A stretch of DNA of 64,000 nt from Bradyrhizobiaceae bacterium (GTDB lineage: Bacteria > Pseudomonadota > Alphaproteobacteria > Rhizobiales > Xanthobacteraceae), in assembly GCA_020853885.1 (NCBI GenBank), contig JADYXZ010000019.1:248001-312000 (forward strand), in the 5' to 3' direction. The notes below the pieces were generated by a model, which was given only the letters and a program-made list of their open reading frames with translations, made no database searches and was not told where the DNA came from. Shown piece after piece: positions 36,229 to 44,476 of the stretch. How positions within the stretch are numbered: the first letter of the stretch is position 1; the number at the start of each line of letters is the position of its first letter. The translations under genes were made by a program, and so were the position numbers.

Positions 36229-37641
36229 CTAGCGATTGTCTTCGCGTCCGGCCGCTGCCCGCAGGCCGCGCGGCGATCGTGCCGCGATATCGGCGACCAG
36301 GCGGTCGAGCGCAGCCACCGGCGACAGCGCAATTCCCTCGACGCCTTCGCCGCGGCCGCCTTCCGGTAGCACGGCGCGGGTAAACCCCAGCTTGACGGCT
36401 TCTTTCAGTCGCGCCTGCGCCTGCGGCACCGCGCGCACGGCGCCGGTCAGGCTGATCTCGCCGAAATAGACCGCATCCTGCGGCAGCGCCGCGCCGGAGA
36501 GCGAAGAAACCAGCGCTGCGGCCACCGCGAGGTCGGCGGCGGGCTCGACGATGCGCAGGCCGCCCGCGACGTTCAGGTAAACATCGTGGCCGGAAAGCCG
36601 CACCCCGCAGCGCGCCTCCAGCACCGCGAGGATCATCGACAGCCGGCTCGAGTCCGCACCCACCACGGCGCGGCGCGGCGTGCCGAGTGCCGTGGGCGCA
36701 ACGAGCGCCTGGATTTCCACGAGCAACGGCCGCGTACCCTCGATGCCGGCAAAGACCGCGGTGCCCGGGCTGCCGAGATCGCGCTCGGAGAGGAACAGCG
36801 CCGACGGGTTCTCGACTTCGGCCAATCCGCCGCCGGTCATTTCGAACACGCCGATTTCGTCGGTCGGGCCGAACCGGTTCTTCAGCGCGCGCAGCACGCG
36901 GAATTGCTGACTGCCTTCGCCCTCGAACGAGAGCACCGCATCGACCATGTGCTCCACGACGCGCGGGCCGGCGATCTGCCCGTCCTTGGTGACGTGGCCG
37001 ACGAGCACGACCGTCGCGCCGGATTTCTTGGCGTAGCGCAGGAGCGCCTGCGCCGCGCCGCGCACTTGCGTTACCGTGCCGGGCGCGGATTCGACGGTCT
37101 CCGTCCACATGGTCTGGATGGAGTCGATCACGACGAGGGCAGGGGCCGTGCCTTCCGACAGCGTTGCGACGATGTCCTCCACGTTGGTTTCCGCGGCGAG
37201 CTCGACCGGCGCCTTGGCGAGCGCAAGCCGCTCGGCGCGCATGCGCACTTGTTCGACCGCCTCTTCGCCGGAAACATAGACGACGCGCCGCCCGGCATTG
37301 GCGAGCTTCGCCGCGACTTCGATCAGCAAGGTCGATTTGCCGATGCCCGGATCGCCGCCGAGCAGGAGCACCGACCCGCGCACGAAACCGCCGCCGGTCA
37401 CGCGGTCGAATTCTGCAATCCCGCTCGCGATGCGCGGGGCCTCCTCGCTGCTGCCGCCGAGGGGCTCGAGCTGGATCGAGCGGCCCTTGCGCCGCGTCCG
37501 CTGCGCCGCCGGGACGGCGGCCGCGGCGACCGTCTCCTCGATGATCGTGTTCCAGGCGCCGCACGCGTCGCATTTGCCCTGCCAGCGCGGGGCGACCGCG
37601 CCGCAAGCCTGGCAGATGAAGGTCGCGCGGGATTTGGCCAT
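36229..37641 (-). CDS. radA: DNA repair protein RadA
   Basis: This 470-residue RecA-like branch-migration protein has the N-terminal C4 zinc finger CQAC-GAVAPRWQGK-CDAC. Walker A is GGDPGIGKSTLL. The RadA-specific KNRFGPTDEIGVF motif follows, and a Lon-protease-like C-terminal domain ends it (VYLNVAGGLRI, VYFGEISLTGAVR). It acts in recombinational repair in the cytoplasm. It heads a same-strand set with cvpA and purF. Confidence 0.96.
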   Translation of the reverse strand: MAKSRATFICQACGAVAPRWQGKCDACGAWNTIIEETVAAAAVPAAQRTRRKGRSIQLEPLGGSSEEAPRIASGIAEFDRVTGGGFVRGSVLLLGGDPGIGKSTLLIEVAAKLANAGRRVVYVSGEEAVEQVRMRAERLALAKAPVELAAETNVEDIVATLSEGTAPALVVIDSIQTMWTETVESAPGTVTQVRGAAQALLRYAKKSGATVVLVGHVTKDGQIAGPRVVEHMVDAVLSFEGEGSQQFRVLRALKNRFGPTDEIGVFEMTGGGLAEVENPSALFLSERDLGSPGTAVFAGIEGTRPLLVEIQALVAPTALGTPRRAVVGADSSRLSMILAVLEARCGVRLSGHDVYLNVAGGLRIVEPAADLAVAAALVSSLSGAALPQDAVYFGEISLTGAVRAVPQAQARLKEAVKLGFTRAVLPEGGRGEGVEGIALSPVAALDRLVADIAARSPRGLRAAAGREDNR

Positions 37642-37710
37642 GTGCGTCGGGCTACCTGAGATTCGGCAGGCGACGTTAGCACGATCTTCCGCGTGCGGCT
37701 GTCGGCGCGG

Positions 37711-38124
37711 CTAGCGAAACGCGATGACGGTCGAAATCACGACGAGCACGAGGAGCACGCCTGCGATGCGCCCGAGCAGCGGCATTCGCGCCGCCGCGGA
37801 CTTGTCTCCCGAGTGCATCCGCTTTGCCAGCAACGCGAGGGCGATCACCACCGCGGTCAGCGTGATCACCAGCAGCAACTTTATCCAGAATGCGTCGGGC
37901 AGATTGGCCGGCCCGTTCTGCATCCATATCATGGCCGCACCGGTGATCCACAGGACCGCCAGCCCGACTTGGCCCACACGGGCAAAGAATGGCGCGAGCT
38001 TGCCAAGGACCGGCGCGTTTGCCGGCGCCGCCGCCACGGCTCGCATGACGGCCAGGTTTCCGACGCTCGCGGCAGCACCGGCAGCAAATCCGAAAAGATG
38101 AAGGACGGTCAGGATCTCATTCAT
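37711..38124 (-). CDS. Small four-helix membrane protein, unknown function
   Basis: This 137-residue protein has four predicted transmembrane helices (starting MNEILTVLHLFGFAAGAAASVG). The second helix ends in a loop with GPANLPDAFWIKLLLV, and a basic AKRMHSGDKSAAARMPLLGR loop precedes the last helix. It superficially resembles CopD/DUF2269-type membrane proteins, but I see no metal-binding His pattern. ATG 38124 is preferred because GGGGAG sits 6 bases upstream; ATG 38130 abuts that Shine-Dalgarno. Confidence 0.7.
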   Translation of the reverse strand: MNEILTVLHLFGFAAGAAASVGNLAVMRAVAAAPANAPVLGKLAPFFARVGQVGLAVLWITGAAMIWMQNGPANLPDAFWIKLLLVITLTAVVIALALLAKRMHSGDKSAAARMPLLGRIAGVLLVLVVISTVIAFR

Positions 38125-38234
38125 CAGCATCTCCCCCCACTCCAGGATTTCAGAATCCTGTGAGCCAGAACTGCGCAAGCTCTGCTATTTTAAAAAATCA
38201 TGTCAAATTTGGTCTGATCGCTTCTTGTCTTTGA

Positions 38235-39479
38235 TCAAGCCTGCGCAAGCTGCCGCTGGCTGCGCAGGAGGAGCCAGGTAGCGATCGAGACGTTGATCAG
38301 ATTCCAGACGAGGCCGTTCGCGAACGCCGCCTGGTAGGAGCCGGTCAGGTCGAAGATCAGGCCCGACATCCATCCGCCCATCGCCATGCCGATCAGCGTC
38401 GCCAGCAGGATGACGCCGAGCCGCGTGCCCGCCTCCTGCGGCGGGAAATACTCGCGCACGATGATCGCATACATCGGCACGATGCCGCCCTGGAACAGCC
38501 CGAACAGGCCGGAGATCACGTAGAGCGACGTGAGCCCGTCGAACCAGAGATAGAGGAACAGCGCGACACCCTGCAGCGTCGATCCGAGCAAGAGCGTCGC
38601 GACGCCGCCGATGCGGTCGGCGACGAAGCCGGAAGCGATGCGGCTGATGATGCCGAGCCCGAGCATGAGCGAGAGCATTTCCGCGCCGCGCGCCGCGCCG
38701 TAGCCGAGGTCGCCGCAATAGGCGACGATATGCACCTGCGGCATCGACATGGCGACACAACACGCAACGCCGGCAATGCTCAGAAGCACATGCAGCGTAT
38801 TCGGCGAGATGCCGAGCTGCGCACCCTTGGAGCCGACCGCGAAGGTGCCGCTTGGCACGACCTCCTGCACCGGGCGCGGCCGCCGCAGCACGAGCACGAG
38901 CGGCAGCATCGCCAGTACGCAGAAGATTCCGATGCCGATATGCGTCGGCCGCCAGCCGCTGGTCGCAATGAAATACTGCACGATAGGCGGCCAGACCGTG
39001 CCGGCGAGATAGTTGCCCGATGCGGCGATCGCGACCGCAATGCCGCGCCGCGCGGTGAACCAATAGGAAATGTCGGCGAGCATCGGCCCGAACGTCGCCG
39101 AGCTCGCAAGCCCGATCACGATGTGCGCGAGCGCGAACGTCCAGAGGTTCGGCGAGAACGCCGCCGCGAGATAGCCGGCCAGCAGCAGCACGGCGCCGAT
39201 CACGACGGGGACGATGATCCCGAACCGGTCGGACAGCCGCCCCAGCGCAATCCCGCCGAAGCCGAATCCGAGCATCGCCAGCGTGAAGGGCAGGGAAGCA
39301 TCCGCCCGCGCAACGCCGAAGTCCGCCTGCACCGCGGGCAGCGCCACCACCACCGACCACATGCCGACGCTGCCGACCGTGCCGAGCAGCAGCGACGTGG
39401 CGAGACGCAGCCACGCATAGGCCGATTCAGGTTCCAGCCGGGTTCCGTTTTGGGGGGAGGTATTCACGACAGGCGACAT
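38235..39479 (-). CDS. MFS transporter (monocarboxylate/oxalate-type)
   Basis: This 414-residue, 12-helix MFS protein is rich in the features of the OFA/monocarboxylate-like subgroup. GRLSDRFGI is motif A, RRGIAVAIAASGNYLAGTVWPPIVQYFI lies in helix 5, and FVADRIGG repeats motif A in the second half. GLFQGGIVPMYAIIVREYFP in helix 10 is typical. It probably takes up or exports a small organic anion. No regulator or catabolic enzymes are adjacent. Confidence 0.87.
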   Translation of the reverse strand: MSPVVNTSPQNGTRLEPESAYAWLRLATSLLLGTVGSVGMWSVVVALPAVQADFGVARADASLPFTLAMLGFGFGGIALGRLSDRFGIIVPVVIGAVLLLAGYLAAAFSPNLWTFALAHIVIGLASSATFGPMLADISYWFTARRGIAVAIAASGNYLAGTVWPPIVQYFIATSGWRPTHIGIGIFCVLAMLPLVLVLRRPRPVQEVVPSGTFAVGSKGAQLGISPNTLHVLLSIAGVACCVAMSMPQVHIVAYCGDLGYGAARGAEMLSLMLGLGIISRIASGFVADRIGGVATLLLGSTLQGVALFLYLWFDGLTSLYVISGLFGLFQGGIVPMYAIIVREYFPPQEAGTRLGVILLATLIGMAMGGWMSGLIFDLTGSYQAAFANGLVWNLINVSIATWLLLRSQRQLAQA

Positions 39480-39607
39480 TCCGCATCCCGCGCCTGCGGG
39501 TCAAGAGATCGCCGTGGATATCGGCGGGCCGCCGCTGGCAGCTTCCCCGGCCGGCAAGACTCGCGCATTCGCGAATAGTAGAGTGCTTCGTCGTTGGAGC
39601 GCGGAGA

Positions 39608-40468
39608 ATGGCGGTTCTCGATTGGGCTCCGTTGGCCGGCGTCGATTTTGCCCGCCTGCACGAGGCACGCCTGCAGGCGCATTACGCCGTGCAATGGCTT
39701 GCCCGCGCGGCCCGCGCCTATCTCCCGCCCAGCCCCGATGACAGTCACACCAATCTCGGCTGGGACGATGCCTTCGACGGCTTCGAAACCCACAAGCTGC
39801 AGGGCGCGCGCATCGGCTTGAGACTGGTGCCGCTCGCGCTTGCCATTCTCGAGGGAAAGGAGACGACGCCTTCCCGACTGTTTGCCCTCGACGGCCATAA
39901 CGAAGCCGACGCGCGGTCATGGTTGGGAGAAGAGTTGGGTCATCTCGGCCTGGATGCCCGTAAGCTCGATGTGCAGCTTCCGTACAAACTGCCCCTGCAC
40001 AAGATCGCGTCCGGCGCGCCGTATGCCGCGGGCACGGTCGCCGATGCGATGCGCGAGCTTGCCGCCTGGTATTCGAACGCGAACCGCTCGCTCGGCCGCG
40101 TGCGCGAGGCGGCGATGGCGCGCAAGCTCGACGCTTCGCTCGTGCGTTGCTGGCCGCATCATTTTGACATCGCGACGCTGATCTCGCTGGACAAGAACAG
40201 TACGGCGGTCAAGTCCGCACGCTCGGTCGGCATCGGCCTGTCGCCGGGCGACGAGCACATCAACGAGCCTTATTTTTACGTGACGCCGTGGCCCTATCCG
40301 CCGGCGGCGAAGCTGCCTCCGGTGCCGGAGCTTGGCCACTGGCTCACGCAGAACTTCACCGCAGCCGTCGCGCCGGCGCACCGCGTTCTCGCGGTGCCGG
40401 GCCGGCAGACGAAAACGGAGGAATTTCTCGCGGCCGCGATGGAAGCCTCGCTGAAGGCGCTGGGCTAG
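39608..40468 (+). CDS. Conserved-looking hypothetical protein (286 residues)
   Basis: I do not recognise a named domain. This 286-residue protein is soluble, without signal peptide or membrane helices. Notable segments are WPHHFDIATLISL, GLSPGDEHINEPYFYVTPWPYP and an N-terminal LQAHYAVQWLARAARAYLPP. The clustered His, Asp and Glu residues (HHFD, DEHINE) could bind metal. Composition is normal for the genome, and its start and stop fit the neighbours, so it is very probably real. It overlaps the convergent dehydrogenase gene by 4 bases. Confidence 0.75.
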   Translation: MAVLDWAPLAGVDFARLHEARLQAHYAVQWLARAARAYLPPSPDDSHTNLGWDDAFDGFETHKLQGARIGLRLVPLALAILEGKETTPSRLFALDGHNEADARSWLGEELGHLGLDARKLDVQLPYKLPLHKIASGAPYAAGTVADAMRELAAWYSNANRSLGRVREAAMARKLDASLVRCWPHHFDIATLISLDKNSTAVKSARSVGIGLSPGDEHINEPYFYVTPWPYPPAAKLPPVPELGHWLTQNFTAAVAPAHRVLAVPGRQTKTEEFLAAAMEASLKALG

Positions 40469-41475
40469 CCGACCTTCACGACGATCTTCCCGAAGTGCCT
40501 GCCGGACTCGAGGTGGCGGAACGCCTCGCGGGCGTCGCCGAACTCGAACACCTTGTCGATCACCGGTTTCAGCTTCGCCGCAGCGATTGCCCGGTTCATG
40601 GCTTCGAACATGTGCACCGAACCGACCGCGATGCCGTGCACGTTCGCGCGCCGGGAAAGGATCGGCGTCGGATTGATCTGTCCCCGTCCGGTGAGCACGC
40701 CGATTACGGACACGCGGCCGCCGATGCGCACCGCATTCAGCGAGCGCCCGAGCGTGCCGGCACCGCCCACTTCGACCACATGATCGGCGCCTTGACCGCT
40801 CGTGAGGTCGAGCACTGCGTTGTCCCACTCCGGCGTCGTCTTGTAGTTGATGCCGTGCGCAGCGCCGAGCGCCTTGACGCGAGCGAGCTTTTCGTCGCTC
40901 GACGACGTGGCGATCACTTCCGCGCCCATGAGCTTCGCGAACTGCAGCGCGAAGATCGAAACGCCGCCGGTGCCCTGGATCAGCACCGTCTCGCCGGCGG
41001 TGAGCCGTCCAAGCTCAACGAGGGAATTCCACACCGTCACCGCGGCGCAGGGCAACGTCGCACCTTCCTCAACGGTCAGGTGCGCCGGTAGTTTCACCAC
41101 CGCGTTCTCGTGCAGGACTACGTATTCGGCGAGCATGCCGTCGCGATTCCCGCCGAGCGCCTCGCGGATGTGCTCGGCGCTCACCGCGCCGTCGAACCAT
41201 TGCGGGAAGAACACGCCCGCCACACGATCGCCGACCTGCACGCGCCGGACGCCGGGCCCGGCTTCGGTCACTTCGCCGGCGCCGTCGGAGAGCGGAATGA
41301 CGTTCTCGCGCACCGGCGCACGATAGGTGCCGAGCACGATCGCGAGATCGCGGAAATTGAGCGAGCAGGCGCCGACCTTGATCAGCACTTCGTTCGGGCC
41401 GGGCTTCGGCGTCGGCAGGTCGACAAGCGTGAGGTCGTCGATGCCGGTCCGTTTCGGCAATTGATATGCGCGCAT
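40465..41475 (-). CDS. NAD(P)-dependent MDR-family alcohol dehydrogenase/quinone oxidoreductase
   Basis: This 336-residue medium-chain dehydrogenase has a GroES-like N-terminal half (LPTPKPGPNEVLIKVGACSLNFRD). The Rossmann motif IQGTGGVSIFALQFAK lies near residue 165. The catalytic zinc ligands are not conserved (the first Cys position is in ACSLNFRD, without the GHE motif). It is thus a zinc-independent type such as a quinone oxidoreductase. AGAAAGA precedes the ATG. It lies 12 bases downstream of the HtrA-like gene and may be cotranscribed with it. Confidence 0.88.
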   Translation of the reverse strand: MRAYQLPKRTGIDDLTLVDLPTPKPGPNEVLIKVGACSLNFRDLAIVLGTYRAPVRENVIPLSDGAGEVTEAGPGVRRVQVGDRVAGVFFPQWFDGAVSAEHIREALGGNRDGMLAEYVVLHENAVVKLPAHLTVEEGATLPCAAVTVWNSLVELGRLTAGETVLIQGTGGVSIFALQFAKLMGAEVIATSSSDEKLARVKALGAAHGINYKTTPEWDNAVLDLTSGQGADHVVEVGGAGTLGRSLNAVRIGGRVSVIGVLTGRGQINPTPILSRRANVHGIAVGSVHMFEAMNRAIAAAKLKPVIDKVFEFGDAREAFRHLESGRHFGKIVVKVG

Positions 41476-41487
41476 GGTTCTTTCTGA

Positions 41488-42462
41488 TTAGTGGACGCGG
41501 GGGGATTTCAGATAGCGGTCGCGGTCGCCGGAATTGACGCGCACCTCGAAGGTATCGCCTTCGCGCCAGATGAGGAGCGGTATCTCGACGCCCGCCTGCC
41601 CGAGCGACCAGATCTTGCGGAAGCACGGTGCGAGCGCGCGCACTTCCGTTCCGGCGACCGCGAGCAGCAGGTCGCCCGTTTGCAGGCCGGCGCGCTGCGC
41701 CGGACCGCCCTTGGCAAGACCCGCGATTACCAGCCGGTTCTCCACCTCGATCGTGTAGATGCCGAGCCACGGGCGCGGCGGCCGCCGCGGCCGTCCGTAT
41801 TTCAGCAGGTCGTCGTAGATCGGCCGCAGGAGATCGATCGGCACGACCATGTTCATCGGCTCGGCGCGCTGGTCCCGCACGCCTTCGAGCTGCAGCGAGC
41901 CGACCCCGAGCAGGTCGCCCGCCGCGCCGACCAGCGCCGTTCCGCCCCAATGCGGATGTGCGGGTGCGGTGAAGATCGCCTCGTCGAGCACGTACTCCCA
42001 GTAGCCGGCAAATTCCTGCTTGCCGACGATGCGCGCCGCGACCGAACGCGAGCGCCCGCCGGCGCCGCCGAGCACGACGTCTTCGCCGACCTGCGCGCTC
42101 GACGATTGATCGAATGCGATCGGCGGCAGATCGAGATGTCCGAGTGTCTGCACGAGCCCGAAGCCGGACTCGTAGTCGTAGCCGATGGCGTGGCCGGGAA
42201 CGACGCGGCCGTCGGCCAGCGTCAGCCAGACTTCTTCCGCCTCGGTGATGAGATACCCGATGGTGAGGACGATGCCGTCATTGCGGATCAGGACCCCGTT
42301 GCCGATCCGCTCGGTGCCGAGAATTTCCGCAGTGAACGCATCGGCGGGGATGACGGCGCGCAGGCCGACGACCGAGGCAAGCGCGCGGTCGAGGTCGTAT
42401 CCGTAGTCCTCCGGCCGAGGTTGTACTCCCGGGGGGATGCTCCAGTCGCCGAGTGACGGCAT
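41488..42462 (-). CDS. HtrA/DegP-like PDZ protein lacking the catalytic triad (pseudoprotease)
   Basis: This 324-residue protein has a trypsin-like domain (residues ~25-215) followed by one PDZ domain (~225-315; PWLGIYTIEVENRLVIAGLAKGGPAQRAGLQTGDLLLAV). The protease fold aligns without gaps to HtrA active-site blocks, but all three residues are changed. GNGVLIRNDGIVLTIGYLI has Tyr70 where HtrA has His. GYDYESGFGLVQ has Gly for Asp. HPHWGGTALVG has Gly for the Ser of GNSGG. No signal peptide is visible. GGAG precedes the ATG at 42462; the longer frame to 42573 is antisense to the next gene's leader. It probably binds peptides without cleaving them. Confidence 0.85.
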   Translation of the reverse strand: MPSLGDWSIPPGVQPRPEDYGYDLDRALASVVGLRAVIPADAFTAEILGTERIGNGVLIRNDGIVLTIGYLITEAEEVWLTLADGRVVPGHAIGYDYESGFGLVQTLGHLDLPPIAFDQSSSAQVGEDVVLGGAGGRSRSVAARIVGKQEFAGYWEYVLDEAIFTAPAHPHWGGTALVGAAGDLLGVGSLQLEGVRDQRAEPMNMVVPIDLLRPIYDDLLKYGRPRRPPRPWLGIYTIEVENRLVIAGLAKGGPAQRAGLQTGDLLLAVAGTEVRALAPCFRKIWSLGQAGVEIPLLIWREGDTFEVRVNSGDRDRYLKSPRVH

Positions 42463-42571
42463 GCGACGCTCCGCGTTCCTACGTACTTTCCTCAAGGTAA
42501 ACGGCGAAAGGGCCGGTCTGACAAGGGATAGAGCCCGGCCGCAGCCTTGCCACAATTGCCGCCACATCGGC

Positions 42572-42937
42572 ATGCGACCGTGGTGGGGCTGGACGAAACG
42601 ACCCCTCTATCCTATCGGTGCATTTGTGAACCGCAAACCTGCCTATGATCTGGACGGCGAGCTGCTTCTGTTCGAACAGAAGCTGCCGAAGTTTTTTGCA
42701 CGCGTGATCGACTGGGTGCGCCGTCCCACGTCACGGCTGGTCCGCATTCCCGCCGGCGGCCTGCTCGTGATCTGCGGTCTATTAGGGTTTCTGCCGTTCT
42801 TCGGCTTCTGGATGCTGCCGCTCGGCCTGCTGCTGCTCGCGCGCGACGTCCCGGCCATCGAGCCGCCGCTCGCGCGCATGTTTGCGTGGATCAATCGCAA
42901 CTGGCCCGGTTGGGCCGCGCGCAAGACCACCGACTAA
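42572..42937 (+). CDS. Small two-helix membrane protein (PGPGW-like)
   Basis: This 121-residue protein (103 if the GTG at 42626, MNRKPAYDLDGELLLFEQ, is used) has a charged N-terminal helix, the RLVRIPAGGLLVICGLLGFLP segment and a second hydrophobic helix FGFWMLPLGLLLLARDVP, then WINRNWPGW. The pattern resembles the PGPGW/transmembrane family of uncharacterised inner-membrane proteins. Neither start has a clear Shine-Dalgarno. It is divergent from the HtrA-like gene and overlaps the convergent alr stop by 4 bases. Confidence 0.68.
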   Translation: MRPWWGWTKRPLYPIGAFVNRKPAYDLDGELLLFEQKLPKFFARVIDWVRRPTSRLVRIPAGGLLVICGLLGFLPFFGFWMLPLGLLLLARDVPAIEPPLARMFAWINRNWPGWAARKTTD

Positions 42938-44070
42938 CCACCGACATAGACGCGCGTATAGCGCCGGCCGAGATTGGTGAGCGTCTCGTAGCCGATCGTT
43001 CCCGCGTGCGCGGCAAATTCATCGACGCCGATTCCGTCGCCAAGCAGCGTGGCGAAGTCGCCGCGTTTCACGTCCGGCACTTCGGTCACGTCGACCGCGA
43101 TCAGGTCCATCGAAACGCGGCCGGCAAGCGGGCAGCGGCGGCCGGCGACGATCAACTCCGCGCCGTTGCGCTGGTCGCTCGATCCAACGGCGCGAAAGAT
43201 TCCGTCCGCATAGCCGGCGGCGCAGATTGCGAGCCTGCTGTCGCGCGAAAACGTCCGCGTCGCGCCATAGCCGATAGAGGCGCCCTTCACCGCGTGGCGG
43301 ACCTGAAGGATGCGGAGATCGAGCCGCACGACCGGCTGCATCGGGTTTTCCTGACCGATCACCGCTCGCCCGCCATAGATCGAGATGCCGGGGCGCACGA
43401 GATCGAAGTGCGAGGCAGGATGTGCGAGCAGTCCCGCCGAGTTCGCGAGCGACGCGGGCGTACCGGGGAAAAGGGCGGCGAGTTCGCGGAACGCGGCAAT
43501 CTGTTTCGCGTTCAGCGGATGCGCCGGCTCGTCTGCGCACGCGAAATGACTCATGACCAGGCTCGGCTTGAAGTGGAGGAGGGGCAGGCGCTCGGCGCGC
43601 GCGCGCGCTTCGTCTGTGCTGAGGCCGAGCCGTTCCATTCCCGTGTCGATATGAATGGCCGCTGGCAGCAGCTCGCCGCGGTCCCTTGCGAACGCATCCC
43701 ATTCATCGATCTCGGCCCGCGAACCGAGCACGGGCTCCACCCGTAGATTGCGGAATTCCGGCGCGGTGCCGGGCATCAGCCCGTCGAGGACATAGATGGT
43801 CGCGGCCGGCAGCGCCGCGCGCAGGCGGCGCGCTTCTTCGAGGAGCGCGACGAAGAAGGTCTCGCAGCCGGCCTTGGCGAGCGCCATGGCGACCGGCGTC
43901 AGCCCGAGGCCGTAACCGTCCGCCTTGACCACGGCCGAACAGCGGGCGGGCGCCGCGCGCCGCTTCAGCTCGCGCCAGTTGGCGGCAAGCGCCCCGAGGT
44001 CCACGGTGAGTTGCCCGCCCGCTTCGCCGGGAGCCGGGCTCGTCCCTGCCGTCGAGACATCCGTCTTCAT
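42934..44070 (-). CDS. alr: Alanine racemase
   Basis: This 378-residue PLP enzyme interconverts L- and D-alanine for peptidoglycan. The PLP lysine is K49 in AVVKADGYGLG. The substrate-face motif HIDTGMERLG, SLANSAG and RPGISIYGG follow. The catalytic Tyr lies in GASIGYGATRTF. The C-terminal domain ends GYETLTNLGRRYTRVYVGG. The ATG at 44070 (MKTDVST) gives a normal length; an upstream in-frame ATG at 44124 is less likely. dnaB lies upstream on the same strand. Confidence 0.95.
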   Translation of the reverse strand: MKTDVSTAGTSPAPGEAGGQLTVDLGALAANWRELKRRAAPARCSAVVKADGYGLGLTPVAMALAKAGCETFFVALLEEARRLRAALPAATIYVLDGLMPGTAPEFRNLRVEPVLGSRAEIDEWDAFARDRGELLPAAIHIDTGMERLGLSTDEARARAERLPLLHFKPSLVMSHFACADEPAHPLNAKQIAAFRELAALFPGTPASLANSAGLLAHPASHFDLVRPGISIYGGRAVIGQENPMQPVVRLDLRILQVRHAVKGASIGYGATRTFSRDSRLAICAAGYADGIFRAVGSSDQRNGAELIVAGRRCPLAGRVSMDLIAVDVTEVPDVKRGDFATLLGDGIGVDEFAAHAGTIGYETLTNLGRRYTRVYVGG

Positions 44071-44192
44071 GAATTGTGTCCCGCCCGTTCGGGCGATACC
44101 ACCGCAGAAATTGATCCGGCTCAAGTCGGCCGGCGGCCGGGAAACTAGGGTGGAATAGGTAGTTGAATAGCTAACGTGATCGGAGAGCGCCC

Positions 44193-44345
44193 ATGATCCG
44201 CAAGCTCAGATCCGGAAAGTACCGCCTCTATTCGCGCAAGATCAATCCGCGCACGGGAAAGCGGCGCAATCTCGGCACCTTTCCCACGCGGGCGGCGGCT
44301 GAGAAGCACGAGCGCGCGGTGCAGTTCTTCAAGCGGCGAGGTTAG
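44193..44345 (+). CDS. Small basic protein of 50 residues
   Basis: The ATG at 44193 is preceded by CGGAGAG about 6 bases upstream, and TAG ends the frame at 44345. The product begins MIRKLRSGKYRLYSRKINP and continues GKRRNLGTFPTRAAAEKHERAVQFFKRRG. It is strongly basic, with a SAP-like or integrase-arm-like appearance (a short strand-rich KYRLYSRK...RRNLGTF followed by one helix). It fits in the alr-dnaB gap on the opposite strand. Similar very short proteins occur widely in proteobacteria as hypotheticals; it may bind nucleic acid (inference). Confidence 0.72.
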   Translation: MIRKLRSGKYRLYSRKINPRTGKRRNLGTFPTRAAAEKHERAVQFFKRRG

Positions 44346-44352
44346 CGATCTG

Positions 44353-44470
44353 GTCATTGCGAGGCGGCGAAGCCGCCGAAGCAATCCAGGCGGTACGTCA
44401 GCAGATTGGATCGCTTCGTCGCTGCGCTCCTCGCGATGACGGGTTCCGGGATCGGGCTCGCGATGACGGA
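44353..44470. repeat. Dispersed repeat, family C (TCATTGCGAGG...AAGCAATCC type)
   Basis: The unit reads GTCATTGCGAGGCGGCGAAG, CCGCCGAAGCAATCCAGGC, then an inverted half GATTGGATCGCTTCGTCGC...CTCGCGATGAC. A related unit is at 54731-54800. It lies between the 50-residue gene and the end of dnaB. Confidence 0.8.
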
Positions 44471-44476
44471 AAGCGA

